DNA of 64,000 nucleotides from Alitta virens (GCA_932294295.1 OW028576.1:49950199-50014198), one strand, 5' to 3'; positions 35,646 through 48,640 are shown, counted from the stretch's first letter. The notes: generated by a model from the letters alone, not told the origin. Made by a program: numbers and translations.

Positions 35646-36511
35646 GGCATATTTTGCAGTTTGTTGTATATCTTCTTGATTTTTTCCGATTTAGATTAAA
35701 TTGAAAAGCGTTAATTGCAGAAGTTTTTCGCCTTAAAATGAATCATTTTCTTAGCTTATGTTAGGTATCTGGTACTTGCCTATTGTCGATTAATGCTGAT
35801 TTATTGTTAAAATTGTTCCGCAAATTTTTGGTTTGATTTTGATTCCGCTTATTGAAGTAATCAAGACAAATTCTTTGTACCATTTAAACTCACCTAATTT
35901 CAATATGTATTTACAAGCAGTTGCATCATGATTATCCATTTCTTCATCACAATTTGGCATTTTCTCAATTAAATATATGGCAAATTTATAGCTCTTAGTA
36001 TGATCTAGGATTTTGCAATCATTCTTGTATTTGTATCAATGATTAATCTAACAGCAATATTGCTTCAACAATAAATAGCTTCTGGGTCTGCTTTACACAT
36101 AGGTGTAGAATGTCCTCGTATAGAAATACTGTTCTCAGCACAATTCTAGATTCTTTGTTAACCTGTAAATGTTTATTGACCATATAAAGAATATTAATAA
36201 CGACATTAAGGGGCAGATCCAAAGCATTCTGACAAGAACGATGTATGTGTGCCTCACCTACAGTCTTTGTCTGTCAGAATAATTTGGGTTCACCTCTGGC
36301 AATTGTTATTGTTACACACAACTTTGTTGATGGTGCCAATTTCGCTGATGCGTGCTGTCGGATGTTTATGATTTCCAGGTTAAATCTTATAATACGATTG
36401 CAAATACAATTTATTGGAACAGTTCACGATATTTTTATAAGAGCTGATCCACGAAAGGTAAATTATTATCATTGTCTTGTCTAGTTGCAATCTTTTGATT
36501 TATTTCCGCAG

Positions 36512-36610
36512 GACATTACGGAAATCCTGGCTAATTTGTCAAGTGCCTCTTGGGCAGACGGAAGGTTCGATGGGTCTCCAGAATATGTTGCATGGCAACC
36601 GCGTTCTAAA
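36512..36610 (+). pseudogene. CLASP: CLASP exon c (start of TOG3), frameshifted
   Basis: Opens ITEILANLSSASWAD in one frame and continues MGLQNMLHGNRVL in another. Against the family (W..RKEGL.GLQ), five bases are missing in the middle. It ends in phase 2 at a GTGAGT donor, which suits the next exon. Confidence 0.75.
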
Positions 36611-37008
36611 GTGAGTGTTCTCCGAAGACAACTCATTGACCATTGTTTTAAAAATCTCTTTATAAGCAAGCATACTAACTTGAGTGTTTGCAGTCTGCAT
36701 AGCAAGGGAGATCATATTATTTTGAAATGAAGCATGGTTTGTTTTGACTTATGATAAGGTTAGGACATTTGTCTGTAATTGTTTTTGTCAAAAATTTTGA
36801 AAATTGAGTTTTATAATAGTTTTTATTGCTGAAGCTTCAATTCAATTTATTAGCCACAATGATAAATATACAATTGTAAGACATGACTGGCTGACACAGG
36901 TACTTGCTTATGCGTTATGTGCACACAAAGGTACAAAGTTGCTAAATGAAATTCAGAAATTTCTATTCGTATACATGTTTGATTAATTTCCTTTGCTTTG
37001 CATTTCAG

Positions 37009-37073
37009 TCGATTAGAACTCTGGAAAATAACCTGAGATATTCACCAGGATGTTCCATAATTCGCATTCTAAA
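37009..37073 (+). pseudogene. CLASP: CLASP exon d (TOG3), frameshifted
   Basis: Begins NRLEL when joined to exon c, then changes frame to EIFTRMFHNSHSK, ending phase 0 at GTAAGT. One surplus base lies between the two parts. Confidence 0.7.
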
Positions 37074-37419
37074 GTAAGTTTAGCGTTTAAATCATTCTAG
37101 AATTTTGTCTTGAGCGTCTTTTTAATTTTCTTTATTGAACTAAGACCTGATTATAATATTAATTTTTAACATCTCTATCTTTTCTAAAATGGTGAGTTTC
37201 AATCAAGTTCAGTTGTATTAAGTTTTCTTCTCGTATGCGCCAGGCATCTAATAATACCTCTTCTCTCCACCAGGTGTTCAATACGATTTTGAATGGAAGT
37301 GTCCTCAATAATGATGTATATATTTTAAATGCTTGTTAGAATAAAGATGAATTGTATTTAGTTAAGGGTTTCTTTTGAAATCCACCAGGTGTCTAATAGT
37401 TCCTCTTGTTTCCCACCAG

Positions 37420-37476
37420 GTGTTCACATTGTTCCTTGAGACCTTAATAGACTTCGTAGCAGTTCATCGAAAATAA
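37420..37476 (+). pseudogene. CLASP: CLASP exon e (TOG3), ends in stop
   Basis: VFTLFLETLIDFVAVH follows a CCACCAG acceptor, then reads RK and TAA at 37474-37476 where the family continues into KDDLQDWLF. The donor seems to be lost. Two further CCACCAGGTGT words (37268 and 37382) look like partial duplicates of this acceptor. Confidence 0.65.
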
Positions 37477-38212
37477 ATGTTTGGTAATTTTACCAAAAAA
37501 TATAAATTTTGAAATTGCTTATTTTAACGTGACATCGAATTTTTCAAAAATCTCACTAAACAAATAATTTCTAATTTTTACTAAAAACGCAGTTTAATAT
37601 TGAGTGAAATTAACAAATCTCTCAAAAATGTAATATTTCTAATTCAGAATTTTTATGAAATTTTAGTTTATACTGCTAAAACATTTTTAATGCTGATGCG
37701 TGTGAATAGCCAAGATGTTATTCTTAAGAGAGACATCTATAAATTAATTCCCAAATGCATGTAACCTTGCTTTTGCTGTTGTAGTGGAACAAAACTCCTA
37801 GAAAACTGCGTTAATTCTTCAAAGTTTGTGGTCGATCAATGTATTTGTAAGATTTCCATTGCACGCTGCCGGGTAATCCTACTCTCGGAGCACAGGCTTC
37901 TACTGGGGAATTTATACTTTGAGCTATGCAGAGTACAAATAATGACACAATAAAAACCAGCAAAAGCTCTGTTTTCCAGATGACCTGACTAAATTTGACT
38001 TTGTGTTTCTTTTAATGTGTGGAAATGACTCCTCCATAGTCTCTGGCCTATCAGAGACCTACCTCCTGGGCAGATGAGTGTTCCCATTCTCTGGGGAGTG
38101 TGATACCTTGTTATCTTTGTATTGTGCATGTAGCTCAGTGATGACTTCATCGGGTGACATCTGTGCTGGGACACCCTTCATTTCTAAATTAAATGATGTG
38201 TTTTGTCTCCAG

Positions 38213-38357
38213 GTGAAGCTAGCGATCTTGAAATACCTGCACGGCCTGATCATGATGATGGACCCTTCTGACTTTGTCAATTCAGCCGAAACGAGGCTGG
38301 CCGTGTCTCGAATCATCACGTGGACCATGGAGCCTAAGAGTGTGGACAACAGGAAAG
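38213..38357 (+). pseudogene. CLASP: CLASP exon f
   Basis: VKLAILKYLHGLIMMMDPSD and FVNSAETRLAVSRIITWTME: the best-conserved part of TOG3. Phase 0 start, phase 1 end at a GTATAA donor. Intact. Confidence 0.9.
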
Positions 38358-38690
38358 GTATAAAGGATTAAGATGATATGTAGATGCAAGTAGTGTATAA
38401 AGATATAAGAAGTGAGAAGGAATCCGTAAAGAGAAAACTGGCTTCTATATGTAGCATTTATTTGTGTAATAAATATACGCATAGTTACATAAAAAAAGAA
38501 TGAATGGAACTTGAGTCAGATACATCATTTAAACTGTAGTTTACCTTTAAGACCAGCTCACCATTAAGACCAAAATTTCATCAAGGGTGGTCGTAATGGC
38601 AAGGCCCATAATGTATGAGAATCAAAATATTGATAAACGATTAAAATTAGAAAATTTACTGAATTTATCTTTATATTAATCCGTTTCCAG

Positions 38691-38904
38691 GTGCCCAAGC
38701 TGTGCTCATTGCTCTCTTCAACCTGAACACTCCCGAGTTCTCAATGATGCTGAGCGCGTTGCCCAAAACATTCCAAGAGGGCGCCACCAAGATCCTACAC
38801 ACGCACTTACGCACGTCCAGTTCAGATGCAGAGCCACTGTCCACTCGTTTGGTCACTAGTCCCACCACAAGCCCCTTGTTTAAGTACAGGCCCTCACCTA
38901 ACCG
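38691..38904 (+). pseudogene. CLASP: CLASP exon g
   Basis: AQAVLIALFNLNTPEFSMML and SALPKTFQEGATKILHTHLR end TOG3; a Ser/Pro-rich tail follows. Joins exon f (phase 1) and the next exon (phase 2, donor GTCAGT). Intact. Confidence 0.9.
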
Positions 38905-39128
38905 GTCAGTTGGATGATTAAACAATGGAGTAACACACCAATCAAACATTTGATCAACACCTGTCTATCTATTTCATTTAGTCTGGATGGACAGGAATGA
39001 AAACTTATTCTATCAATTTAAATGTCCTGTCTCTCCTTATTGAATCCAGTCTATTCAGACCAATGGCATGGATGGATAGATGGATAAAAAAAATGTGTAA
39101 CACAACATTTAATTTATTTGAATTCCAG

Positions 39129-39240
39129 ACATCCCCAGGATGAAATGGACACTGAGAACATGAACCCAGAGGAGATCTACAACTCGATCAAACTGACGTC
39201 GGCCGACATCCAGAACCTTAGCAAGCTGGACTTTGACGAG
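39129..39240 (+). pseudogene. CLASP: CLASP exon h
   Basis: DTENMNPEEIYNSIKLTSAD and IQNLSKLDFDE match the conserved DTENMNSEDIYSSL region. Phase 2 to 0, donor GTGGGT. Intact. Confidence 0.85.
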
Positions 39241-40221
39241 GTGGGTGGTTTGGACTTTTCTGAATCACTCCTATCTCCCAACAAGTGCATGGTCAGTCTC
39301 TCATAAGTATACTCTAGCTTAGAAAGCAACGCATGATGCTCGTCTGTGGTTTAGCAGTCGTAAAGGAGATGTGATATGTAAGTAATGGATGTTTATGTAT
39401 CAATCGTATTCTCTGAAAGAATAGTTAAGTTATTATGGTCGGAACTCCACGCCATATGGGGAGGTAAAGTATCGCTAGAGCACACTAGAGCTCACTAGAA
39501 CCCGCTGGCACCATAGCAGATAAGTATTGCTTGATAACGTCATCTATTTAGTGATGTCATATATATGCATGTGACAATTGATTTAGTGATCCTATTGACT
39601 TTTTCTGCTACCGGTGGCAGCGCCCTCTGGGTTGTTTTTCTCTCCATTACTGGGCTAACTAAGTTTGTAATAAATAAAACGAAACATGATATAGTTTTGT
39701 AGTTGCCTGTAAGCTATCAATGTGTATAGCTAAATACAGTACAGTTACACCGCTCTGCAGGGTCCCAAAAGCTGAATAAGATTTACCCTTAGATCTAGAG
39801 TTATTTGCAAAGATTATCCCTGATTCTTTTGCTGAGCAAGCTGCCTGCATACTTGATCGTTTTTTTATGAAGTTTAGGGATACCTTTATATGCACATTAA
39901 ATGTCAGTATTATGAGTCGTCAGTTTGCCATGATCGACAGATTATTGTGATTTAGTCTTGCCATTGATCGGCATATCTATAGGTTGCTGCCACCTGTGCT
40001 GAACATGCAGAAACAACTCCCTGTCTCAAATTGCTGTGACAGATTGAACTATATAAGCAGGTCAACAAAGCAGCTGATCATGGCATGCAATGGATCATGG
40101 TATAATGACGACACACTCTACAATCACAGTGTTTCCTCGGATGGTTGAGTGGTGGAGTGGTACATATAAGTTAATAATGCCTTAAATAATTTTGTTCATA
40201 AAGATCTTTTTTTTCCGACAG

Positions 40222-40338
40222 GTTAAGAAGGAAAGGGACTTGACGTCTCAAGATAGCGGTATCCAATCATCGATGCGTGACGGAGGGGACAGAAGACAGT
40301 ATAACCCCACTTACTACCGGGAGGACGTTAATAACCAG
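40222..40338 (+). pseudogene. CLASP: CLASP exon i (variable linker)
   Basis: 39 codons with QDSGIQSSMRDGGD and YNPTYYRED, the latter like the YNPYNY motif of vertebrate CLASP. Phase 0 at both ends. Intact. Confidence 0.7.
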
Positions 40339-40504
40339 GTATTGTACTCCATCTAGATAGTTTTCCTATTGTTCTGAGCAGTAGTAATCAACAAAAATGT
40401 TAGTTACCTCCCTCAGTGAGTGCAATGGAAAACAAACAAATTAGTGAATATATCTAGTGGCGTGTACGTTAGTTATTCAAAGGCGGCAGCATTAGCTGCC
40501 CCTT

Positions 40505-40690
40505 TGTTTGTATCAGTCCGCGGAATTCTTGCAGTGTCTTACCTTTTATTGGTTGTTCAATTGTGAAAACCCGACGGGGGCCTCTTTCCTTATTTTAATG
40601 AATTCGCACGTGCGCAGAGACATGTCTACAAGGCTATGTAGGTCACAGCTACAACAGAACCAAATGCCGGTGGAATTTGCCGCATAACAC
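40505..40690. repeat. Dispersed repeat within a CLASP intron (member 2)
   Basis: Counterpart of 35495-35645, with a short insertion carrying CACGTGCGCAGAGACATGTC. Confidence 0.75.
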
Positions 40691-41671
40691 CACAAATTTT
40701 ACGGTTTCAAGAGGAAGTGGATACCGTTTTTGTTAAGAAATGTTTTTTATGACGTTCTGGCTTTTATTTAATGTATACTTTGTGCACTTTGATCAACTTT
40801 TGACGAAGTTATGCGCTCTGGACGTCTTGCTAATTAAGCTTACTAGTCGATTCGTCACTGGGCGATTCGTACCCGGCAAAACGAGTCTATTCGTCTTTCG
40901 AAAAACGACGACCGCACCACAGAACTTGGTCAAAAGTTGATCAATCTTCACAAATTATACATTAAATCTAGTTGGTATCTTTTTGTTTCACAAACCAGCA
41001 CCCTGGCGGACATTACTAGGTCTTTCCGTGCAGTCTGGTGAGCTTCGCAAAACCTCCACTAGGGGGGGGGGACGCATTACATCCCATAATGCATTTTTCT
41101 TCCGTAGAGCTTTAATCTAGTCGTGACGTGTGAATTTGCTGTGTTGTTTCATTTCTGTAATTGTTAAAAGCTAAAACGTTGAATCTCTTTGTCTATGTCT
41201 ATATTCTATTCTTTTAATTTATTGTTTATGTGAGTATTATATTTCTGACTCAGTTTAACATTGGTAGACTCCGTTGGTGATCGATGTTGATTGTTATTAG
41301 AAAATGGCGTGGTTAACATTTTATGAGTTGATTGATAAAGTAAAACTTAGTTGCAATTTGATTAATTTAATTTTAACTCTTTTGTTCGGATAGGTTAAAA
41401 TTTGTTGCTGTTTTGATCAGTTTATGAGAAATGCATTCAGGATAATGTATGAAACAGTGGAGCTCTTTTGTGTATATTAGAGGAACTATTTCCCCTTTGT
41501 CATTATCTGACCCCACAGCTTTTTATCACGTAAAGTCTTTTTTGTGTATCCTGTGATATTTCTGCTATTATAGTTATTGACAAAGAGAATGACCCATAAA
41601 TGGACAAACAGACAACATATTCTATTGAATATAAGATGATATACATTGAATGAAATTGCTTTATATTTCAG

Positions 41672-41738
41672 ATGTGCCTCCAGAAGATGGAGATATATTC
41701 ACGGACATTTTGAGTGAACTGTCCAATCACAATGAAAG
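41672..41738 (+). pseudogene. CLASP: CLASP exon j
   Basis: VPPEDGDIFTDILSELSNHN, matching LLKELSNHNER. It needs a phase-1 partner, but the preceding recognised exon ends in phase 0, which would bring TGA into frame; a missed exon or a lost base would explain this. Confidence 0.75.
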
Positions 41739-42139
41739 GTTAGAATCACATGTTTTGTGACGTCTGATATATGTGAATGAAGCTTTTTTGGCTGATTTGA
41801 ATGTTTGCATTCAAACCATGTAGACTTTATACCATGTTTATGATATATAATTTCCCAAACACTGATAAGGGGACTGGAAAATTTTCAGACTTCTACTCCC
41901 ATGTTCAGTATCTCAAAAGTTCTCCTAAGTTCTGCTGTTGTTTAGAATACAAATAGAAAGCAAATAGTTAGAAAGTAACAGCCAGCCAGCTTCTTCCAAC
42001 ACTTTTTCCATAGCCTTCAAGTACCTCCCCCCCCCCCCCCCCCCCCCAGGCTCTTAAATAGGAACTCTAACTCTGTTTATGCAGAAAATATTTATTGGTT
42101 TCTTTTAATAAAATAATTTTTTTAATATTTTATTTGCAG

Positions 42140-42266
42140 AAACGATGAAAGAAAAGGAGCAATGCTTCAACTGATCCGGTTAACATGAGAAGATTCCATG
42201 AACTTATGGGATGAACATTTTAAAACAATCCTTCTGTTGCTATTGGAAACACGCGGTGATAATGAT
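42140..42266 (+). pseudogene. CLASP: CLASP exon k with in-frame stop
   Basis: DERKGAMLQLIRLT, then TGA (42186-42188) where the family has Gln, then EDSMNLWDEHFKTILLLLLE. Splice sites are intact. Confidence 0.85.
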
Positions 42267-42622
42267 GTAAGTGGTTGCTAAGTTTGTAACTGTGTTTGGT
42301 TTTCCCAAAGGCAAAAGTTATTAGTTTTCTTTAAGAGAAGTAACCTATATAATACCTCATCAGAATGAGTTGTGCGATACTTTTGCAGTATTTTGATATA
42401 TTATGGGCTCTCATCATAACACAGGGGGAGCCACCAGCAAAACAGTCAAAATATTAGTAAACGTATGTGGATATATCTATGTTTATTATCCTCCGGTAAA
42501 TACATGAGCTTATTGATATGATGAATGTCCTACCTACCGAGCTACATACTTATTTAACTTTCTATTTCAATATATATTTGTTTCACTTTTCCAGTGTCTT
42601 TAATGTTTAATAACTTTTGCAG

Positions 42623-42739
42623 AGGTGTGATGACACAGAAAGCACAGTTCGTAAAGCCAGCATCTTCTGCTTGGTGGCGCTGTACATGGTCGTTGGAGAA
42701 GATCTCCGCCCTCACATAAAGATGTTGAAAGGAAGCAAA
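42623..42739 (+). pseudogene. CLASP: CLASP exon l
   Basis: STVRKASIFCLVALYMVVGE and LRPHIKMLKGSK match the last helical repeats of CLASP. In phase with its neighbours, but the exons that should precede it are missing. Confidence 0.85.
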
Positions 42740-43419
42740 GTAAGATATAAATAAAAGATAAGATTCAGATTAAGATTCTTTTTATTTTGGCAAAAAAAAA
42801 ATATTTACAATTTATTTTCATATTTTCATTGATAAACATTTGCTTCGCAAGGAGACCTCACAAAGATAAATATATTTTACCGCTAGCCTGAGGCCACCTA
42901 GAGAGATCTATTAATATTACATAGTGAACATTAAATCAAACACAATATGGAAATTACTCTCATCAATAGTAGTCTCATCTACGTTACTCATCTCAAGTTA
43001 CAGAATATATTGTTGAAAAGTATTATGATAAGATTTCCTAAATGTCAGTGATAGTTGCAATTATGCCAAAATACTCTTAACTCCAACCTTTTAAAAAAAA
43101 AACAGGTGTTCACTGACATGTATATCTTATTGCAATAATTAAATCAAGTTTGCCTAAATTGAAGATTTATGACAAGGAAAATGCATGACATCAAGAAAAT
43201 GCTATGATTATTTTTGACAGAAGTTCAACCCACAGCTAGTTAAGTGCAATTTGGTAGCTCATGAATCGCTTTATGACGTTGCACCATGGTGTGTAAGAAT
43301 TGGCTGTAGCTTATAACATCATTGATGCCAAAAAATATGGAGCAGAGAATTCCCAATTAGAATGAAGGTCAGTTGATTTAATTCCTTCTCTCATCTTGGT
43401 TTGCTTTTTATCTTTTCAG

Positions 43420-43686
43420 CTTAAGTTGCTAGAAGTCTACATCAAGCGTGCCGTATCTTGTAAAACGACAAACGCAAGCGCGCAGTCCTCTAGAACGACA
43501 TCTCCATGTTCTCTGACTCACCAAGTTGGACACCTCGCTCTGCATAGCCAACCCGCGCCCCCTGGAACTAGTGCTGCCGCCCTGGTGGCTAAACCTGACA
43601 CTACTTACGGTCAAGCCTGGCTGGAGACCATGCCTGGTTCTGAGGCTGCCAAGTCAAGGACAGACAAAGCAACTGCGACTGAGTAA
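43420..43686 (+). pseudogene. CLASP: CLASP terminal exon
   Basis: LKLLEVYIKRA matches the C-terminal MKLLNLYIKRA; a Ser/Thr-rich tail follows to TAA at 43684-43686. Confidence 0.8.
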
Positions 43687-46600
43687 TCAGCGAAGATATT
43701 GACTAGTTGCACAACTTAACTACCAAGCATGTTACTCCACAAACTTTTGCAAATAATAAAAGCTGTTATTCATCAACTAAACTGTTATAATCATGATTAT
43801 TGAATGAGATAAATATAACATAACATGCACTGTGAATATTCCATAACATAGCATGTATAACGCAGTTATGCTAGTTGATGCTAATTGCAATACTTAACCC
43901 TTCAAGAATAAAGTTTCATGAACTGTTGGCTATGCGGATCCCCATGCCTTATAGATTAAGCTCTTCCTGCTTTCTAAAAATTTTTAGAACGCAAATATTT
44001 CCTACTTGAATCTTTACAAGTCTTCAGTTTATAGTTTCTAGGCTAGGGAAAAATTACTGTTTGTTACTTACCATAGCGGAGGCAAGTATAATCTATACAG
44101 AAATAATTGTAATCTTCACAGAAGTAATTGTAATTTATACGTGATGTATCATCTTGATAATTTACGTGATGTTAATTTGATGAAAACCTCTGGTATTAAA
44201 TTAACCATTTTATCATGTAGTAATTATGACCTTATTGCGACGTGTCTTGTCTGTATATCATTGACACTTAATAACTAATCTGCGACATGTACCATTTAAA
44301 TGTGATAGTATATGAATGTATTACATACTTTATTTCAACTGCCGAATATATTAACGCCAAATGGAAATGTATGCAAGATCTTCGGGGGTTCAATGAGTAC
44401 ACCAGATGAATTAATTGTTTGTTGATATGTCTTTTAAATGAAGGTGACTTTATGGGCTCCAAGTAATGATTAAGTTTATTGTTTTTTGTTAACAATGCTG
44501 ATATTGATTACATTCAATTTCCTTGAGAAATCATTAATAGGTCTTGTGAGGCAAGATGAAAGAAATTATTTAATCAATGTAAATCTTTTGAAAAGGTCAA
44601 TAACTGGTGCATGTTTATTATTATTTTGTCTTCTGACCCTACTGTCGAATACAAAGTCCGAAATTTGTTGAATGCAAATAATGTCTAATGCCAATTTCTA
44701 AATGTGGTTGAATTATGTTATGTGAAGTCTATATTTATAAATAAAATAATTTATTTGTAACCATTAGTTGATGCATCATGTTCGTAAAAATAACTTAGAT
44801 GATGTGTAATTGTCATATTATGTTATGCAATACAGTAGAGGTCATAATTAATATTTTGCAAGAAAGTTATTTTTTAGTTTACCCTAGCATAACAAGTCCT
44901 CCTGTAAATGCTGTTATTTCTATTATTCTTTAAACCTTCAGACCTTTAACTGCTATGGCTTGAATTCTCGTTTGTTAAGTCCATTTCAATTCATTATGTC
45001 AATTTACCAAATATAATAACAGCGAGAAAGATGACAGTATATGTGGGCCTTGCATGACACTGCAATATGTTAAGTTTGCCTTTCATACGTTTGCTGTATT
45101 TCATACGTTTGTTGTATTAACGTATCGGTTCACTCGGTTATGTTAAGCTAGATCACGGAATGCGCTGCTGCGTGTAGCTTTTTGATTACTGCAAGTTATG
45201 TGGCATCTCGTACCGCCTTTAGGACATCTGTCATTTAAGGCAATGCGAGTCTGTTACGGCTAATAGAATTTTGGATCTTGTGTACACTACAGTTTTTACT
45301 TTGATTAATTTGCTGCTGTCTGGTTTTGTAAGCTATTTGTGATAATGCAAATGCCCAAGTGAATTATTTGAGTGTGCTCCTCAGTGGCCAATTTTGTTTT
45401 TCTTGAATATAGATGTATAGTCTTGTCCGTTTTACTTTTTAACAAACTGGTGTTGATGGACGGCTGCTGCTAAATGGTACAAGTTTGTGATTAAACTATT
45501 ACGATGTTGTGGGTGTACACTCTTGACTCGATTAATAATTAATATACATAATAAATTAATATATACATAATTTGATCTCTTTGTGTTTTGTTGGTGACGT
45601 AACTCGGGTGCCATCCAAACAATTACTAGAAGACAGCAAAGTGACAAACTGCAACCACTTACAGAGTTCTCTGTCTGTGGGATGGCATAGGGTTCATAAA
45701 CTGAACTCAACCTACACAAAATACTGTCCCAGGCAGATGTAATAACAAGATATGATTCAGAATGGACACCGTCTCGCACCTCATTCTGTCTCACTGGTCA
45801 CTATGACGAGATTACTCAAACTGTGTGTCAGTAAGAATCACGCTCATCGTGGGTATAATAAAAGATATTTTAGCAGTGATCTGAAGATATATAAGCCTAT
45901 GGGCCATTTATTCTTCAAAACTTGTCTTTCTGAAGCTTGTATCATATCATTAGTTATACAAAAATCCCTGCCATTTCATGTATGGCATGAATCAGTCAGC
46001 TTGGGACCAGTAGTGCTCAAAATTGCTCATTGAGACATTGTAATATTGCTCAAGCAATGATGCAGATTGAAGATAATTAAATTGCAGTTAAGACGAACAG
46101 TGAATCAAACGAGAAAATGAAGTTAATTAATCAATTTAATGAAACAAAATATCACAATTATAAATAATTAATACAAAAATTAACCATTAATTATGTTTTC
46201 TTATCTTATTCATATATAAAGGCAAATTTAGTAAAAAACTGCCCCGCAGTTCAGTTTGTCATTTGAACACATCACATACACTAGTTCCATCATGAATGAA
46301 CATCACTACAATGGAAGTTATAGTGCTTCATAGTTTCTAATAGTTAATAATACATTGTGTCGTCAATAAAAATATGTTTAATACAGATGTAGTTAAAAAC
46401 TTTTTAGTACGACAATATCAAAGATTTTACTGACAATACTGCTTGGACTAATTGATCGATAATTTCTTAATATATGGTTTTTGTTTGCATTCAGTGATTG
46501 GGATCATGGGAAACAAAAATAAATTTTTACGAAGTTCGAAAGAGGCAGAGGGCCGGGTAGGCTGATTGGCGGGAGGATGGGCGTGACACTTTTGTTTACA

Positions 46601-47860
46601 TTAATACACAAATCGATCCCAACAAAATTTCTTACGGTAATACTCAATATGGCCTACTGGTCCCTTTTGATAGTCACACTGACATGTATTGGAAATGTTT
46701 TTTCCAAAATTTGTTTTGCAAAACTTGCGCTACTGGAACCATGGGATAAAATATATTAAAATTTTTTCAATTTAATCACATTTTGTTCAATGTGACTATC
46801 AAATCACACCACCAGGCCATATAGAGTATTAATGTATGAAATTTTGTAAGGGTAGACCTGTGCATTACAGTGCGGCATGTCCACTTGCGGAAGGTTGTTT
46901 GGTCATTTCTGAAACTGCAAATAACAAAATTAAAAAATCATCTGGTGGCCGCTTACAAATCACAGCGGTTTTTTGTAACATCAAGTTATTATGCTCTACA
47001 TTGCTGAACATTGTAGCAGTAAGCTTAATTTAGCTGCGATTGTTGTTGCTATGCAACATTTGACAGGTCGTTCTAATGATATTAGAGGGGCGTCGTCACC
47101 AGACCAGTCTAAAAGGTCATGGCCAGCTAGCGAAGAGCAGTGTGGCCACTTAGCACAGAAATCCTGCGAAAATGAACATATCAATTATAAGTTAAAAAGT
47201 AACTTTTATGAAAGCAATTTCTTAACACTAGCTAATGGTCCGTTTGCATCGCTTGCCAGACTGTAGTGCTAGAGTTCTGCTTGAAAGTGTCATGCCCACC
47301 TGCAAAGCCTAATTTCTGGACAGACATTGAACAACTTTAATGATGCCTGTGCACTACGTTGGATTCTCTGAGGGTATTGCTGCAGCACAGCCTATGTCTA
47401 ACATTTTCCATAATATGTAAAAATTTGACAAAAAGATAAAAAATACCATTTTGAATAATTATATTACAACAGAATCAATGCATCTTCAGTTCAATTTTTA
47501 CCCCTGGCATTTCCTGCAACATCTTGCACCGTTATTTTACATATGTTATGGAAATTAATGATAACATTATACTGGTATTTCTTGCAACATTTGAAATTTC
47601 ATAAATAAACAATCAACGACAAACTATATCTGTAATCTGATAACAAAATCACCATGACTATTCAATTTTAACATATTTGCAAGAAAATGTATTTATTTTA
47701 CAAAAAAAAAGGAGTCCAGAAATTCAATTATTTTGATTGGTTAGTCCCTGCAGCAGAAAAAATAGTTTCTAACTTTTGTGTATAATGCATATATTTGACA
47801 TTTACTTGTCTTTTAGATCTTTGCTTCCCTTTTTTAGAATTATTCATTTAACATTGACTT
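43687..47860. other. Anonymous AT-rich interval downstream of CLASP
   Basis: Starts with the probable CLASP 3' UTR (AATAAA near 43757 and 43907). 47030-47270 is the second member of the repeat at 30775-30985. Otherwise no gene is recognised; open frames are short and without family features. Confidence 0.45.
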
Positions 47861-47964
47861 AGAATGTATTTTTCTTCAGGTGATCTAATGCAGTCACAAA
47901 CATCGCAGATATACTCAGCCTCTCAAAACCCTTCCTTAATATTATTCATTATTTTAACAATAGA
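47861..47964 (-). pseudogene. Relic of a third cGAS-like C-lobe exon
   Basis: About 100 bp closely match the 3' part of the C-lobe exon (compare 176-280 and 51724-51835): the segment encoding the GEAEYI.DVCDCALDHLNQ region plus the stop-side flank, in the same minus orientation. Small deletions (for example CAGTCAC where the intact copies have CACAGTCAC) break the frame, and no other exon is recognisable nearby. It is best read as a decayed member of the tandem array between copies A and B. Confidence 0.7.
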
Positions 47965-48635
47965 AATTCTAATAAATATAGAATACCATCTCAAAAAGCA
48001 ATTTGTGTCCTTTAGATTGAAATGCCATATAATTACAATCTCCAAAATACAATTTGTGTCCTTTTGAATATTGATTGGCACTAATCACTCATAAAGTTCA
48101 TTAGTCCAAATCCGGGATCTTTCAGTAGGTGACCTAAGTCTTATCAGGAGTATGACAATTCTAGACACGGTCGAAAGCCTAATCTGTCAATATTCTTGAG
48201 TTTAAATCATAAAAGAGTATAGCACTCTAATGATATATTGTAATCAAGCTTTTGGAGAGATTTCTCAGCTTTTTTTTTGTCTGCGCTATTAATATTTTCA
48301 GATTGTATCTAGTCTTTCCATTATAGGTCACTAGATTCTGATCATAGTAACGAACTATAAGACTAGAATAATTAAATTTCAAACACTTTAATGGCAATAC
48401 AATTTGTATATATGAACACATTCAAATAATAAGTAAAATCACATACCCGAAATACATTTGGACAACATTCCTTGGTCATACACTTGTCATATAACCTGAC
48501 AATTCTATTTAGACTTTAATCTATCCCGATTTCTCTCTAATCCTATATTGCTCTCTTTCTCTCTTCTTCTCTCTCTCTAGGCCTCAACTCTTCCACTCTG
48601 AGAGCCCAGTTCCTTCCAACTGGCTGCTCTATGCT

Positions 48636-48640
<5 letters not shown>

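Larger units (their letters stand above)
34065..43686 (+). pseudogene. CLASP: CLASP (CLIP-associating protein) 3' half, probable duplicated pseudogene
   Basis: CLASP binds microtubules through TOG domains and stabilises plus ends. The exons seen here correspond to the linker before TOG3, most of TOG3 and parts of the C-terminal CLIP-interacting domain; TOG1 and TOG2 are absent. Clear matches include ETSSVCSESSY, EIFTRMF, MDPSDFVNSAETRLAVSRII, LNTPEFSMMLSALPKTFQEG, ILSELSNHNER, LWDEHFKTILLLLLET and LKLLEVYIKRA. Introns are retained, so it did not arise by retroposition. Lesions: a frame jump in 36512-36610, another in 37009-37073, no usable donor after 37476, a frame clash at 41672, TGA at 42186-42188, and no room for the roughly 110 codons normally lying between the exons at 42140 and 42623. 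AATAAA follows near 43757. Sequencing error could explain single indels but not the missing exons. Confidence 0.8.

Noticed and set aside
37780..37832. Possible CLASP exon reading KFVVDQ
   Set aside because: It resembles the MRFIVDQTQ segment, but only over six residues and with poor splice sites, so it is not listed as an exon.
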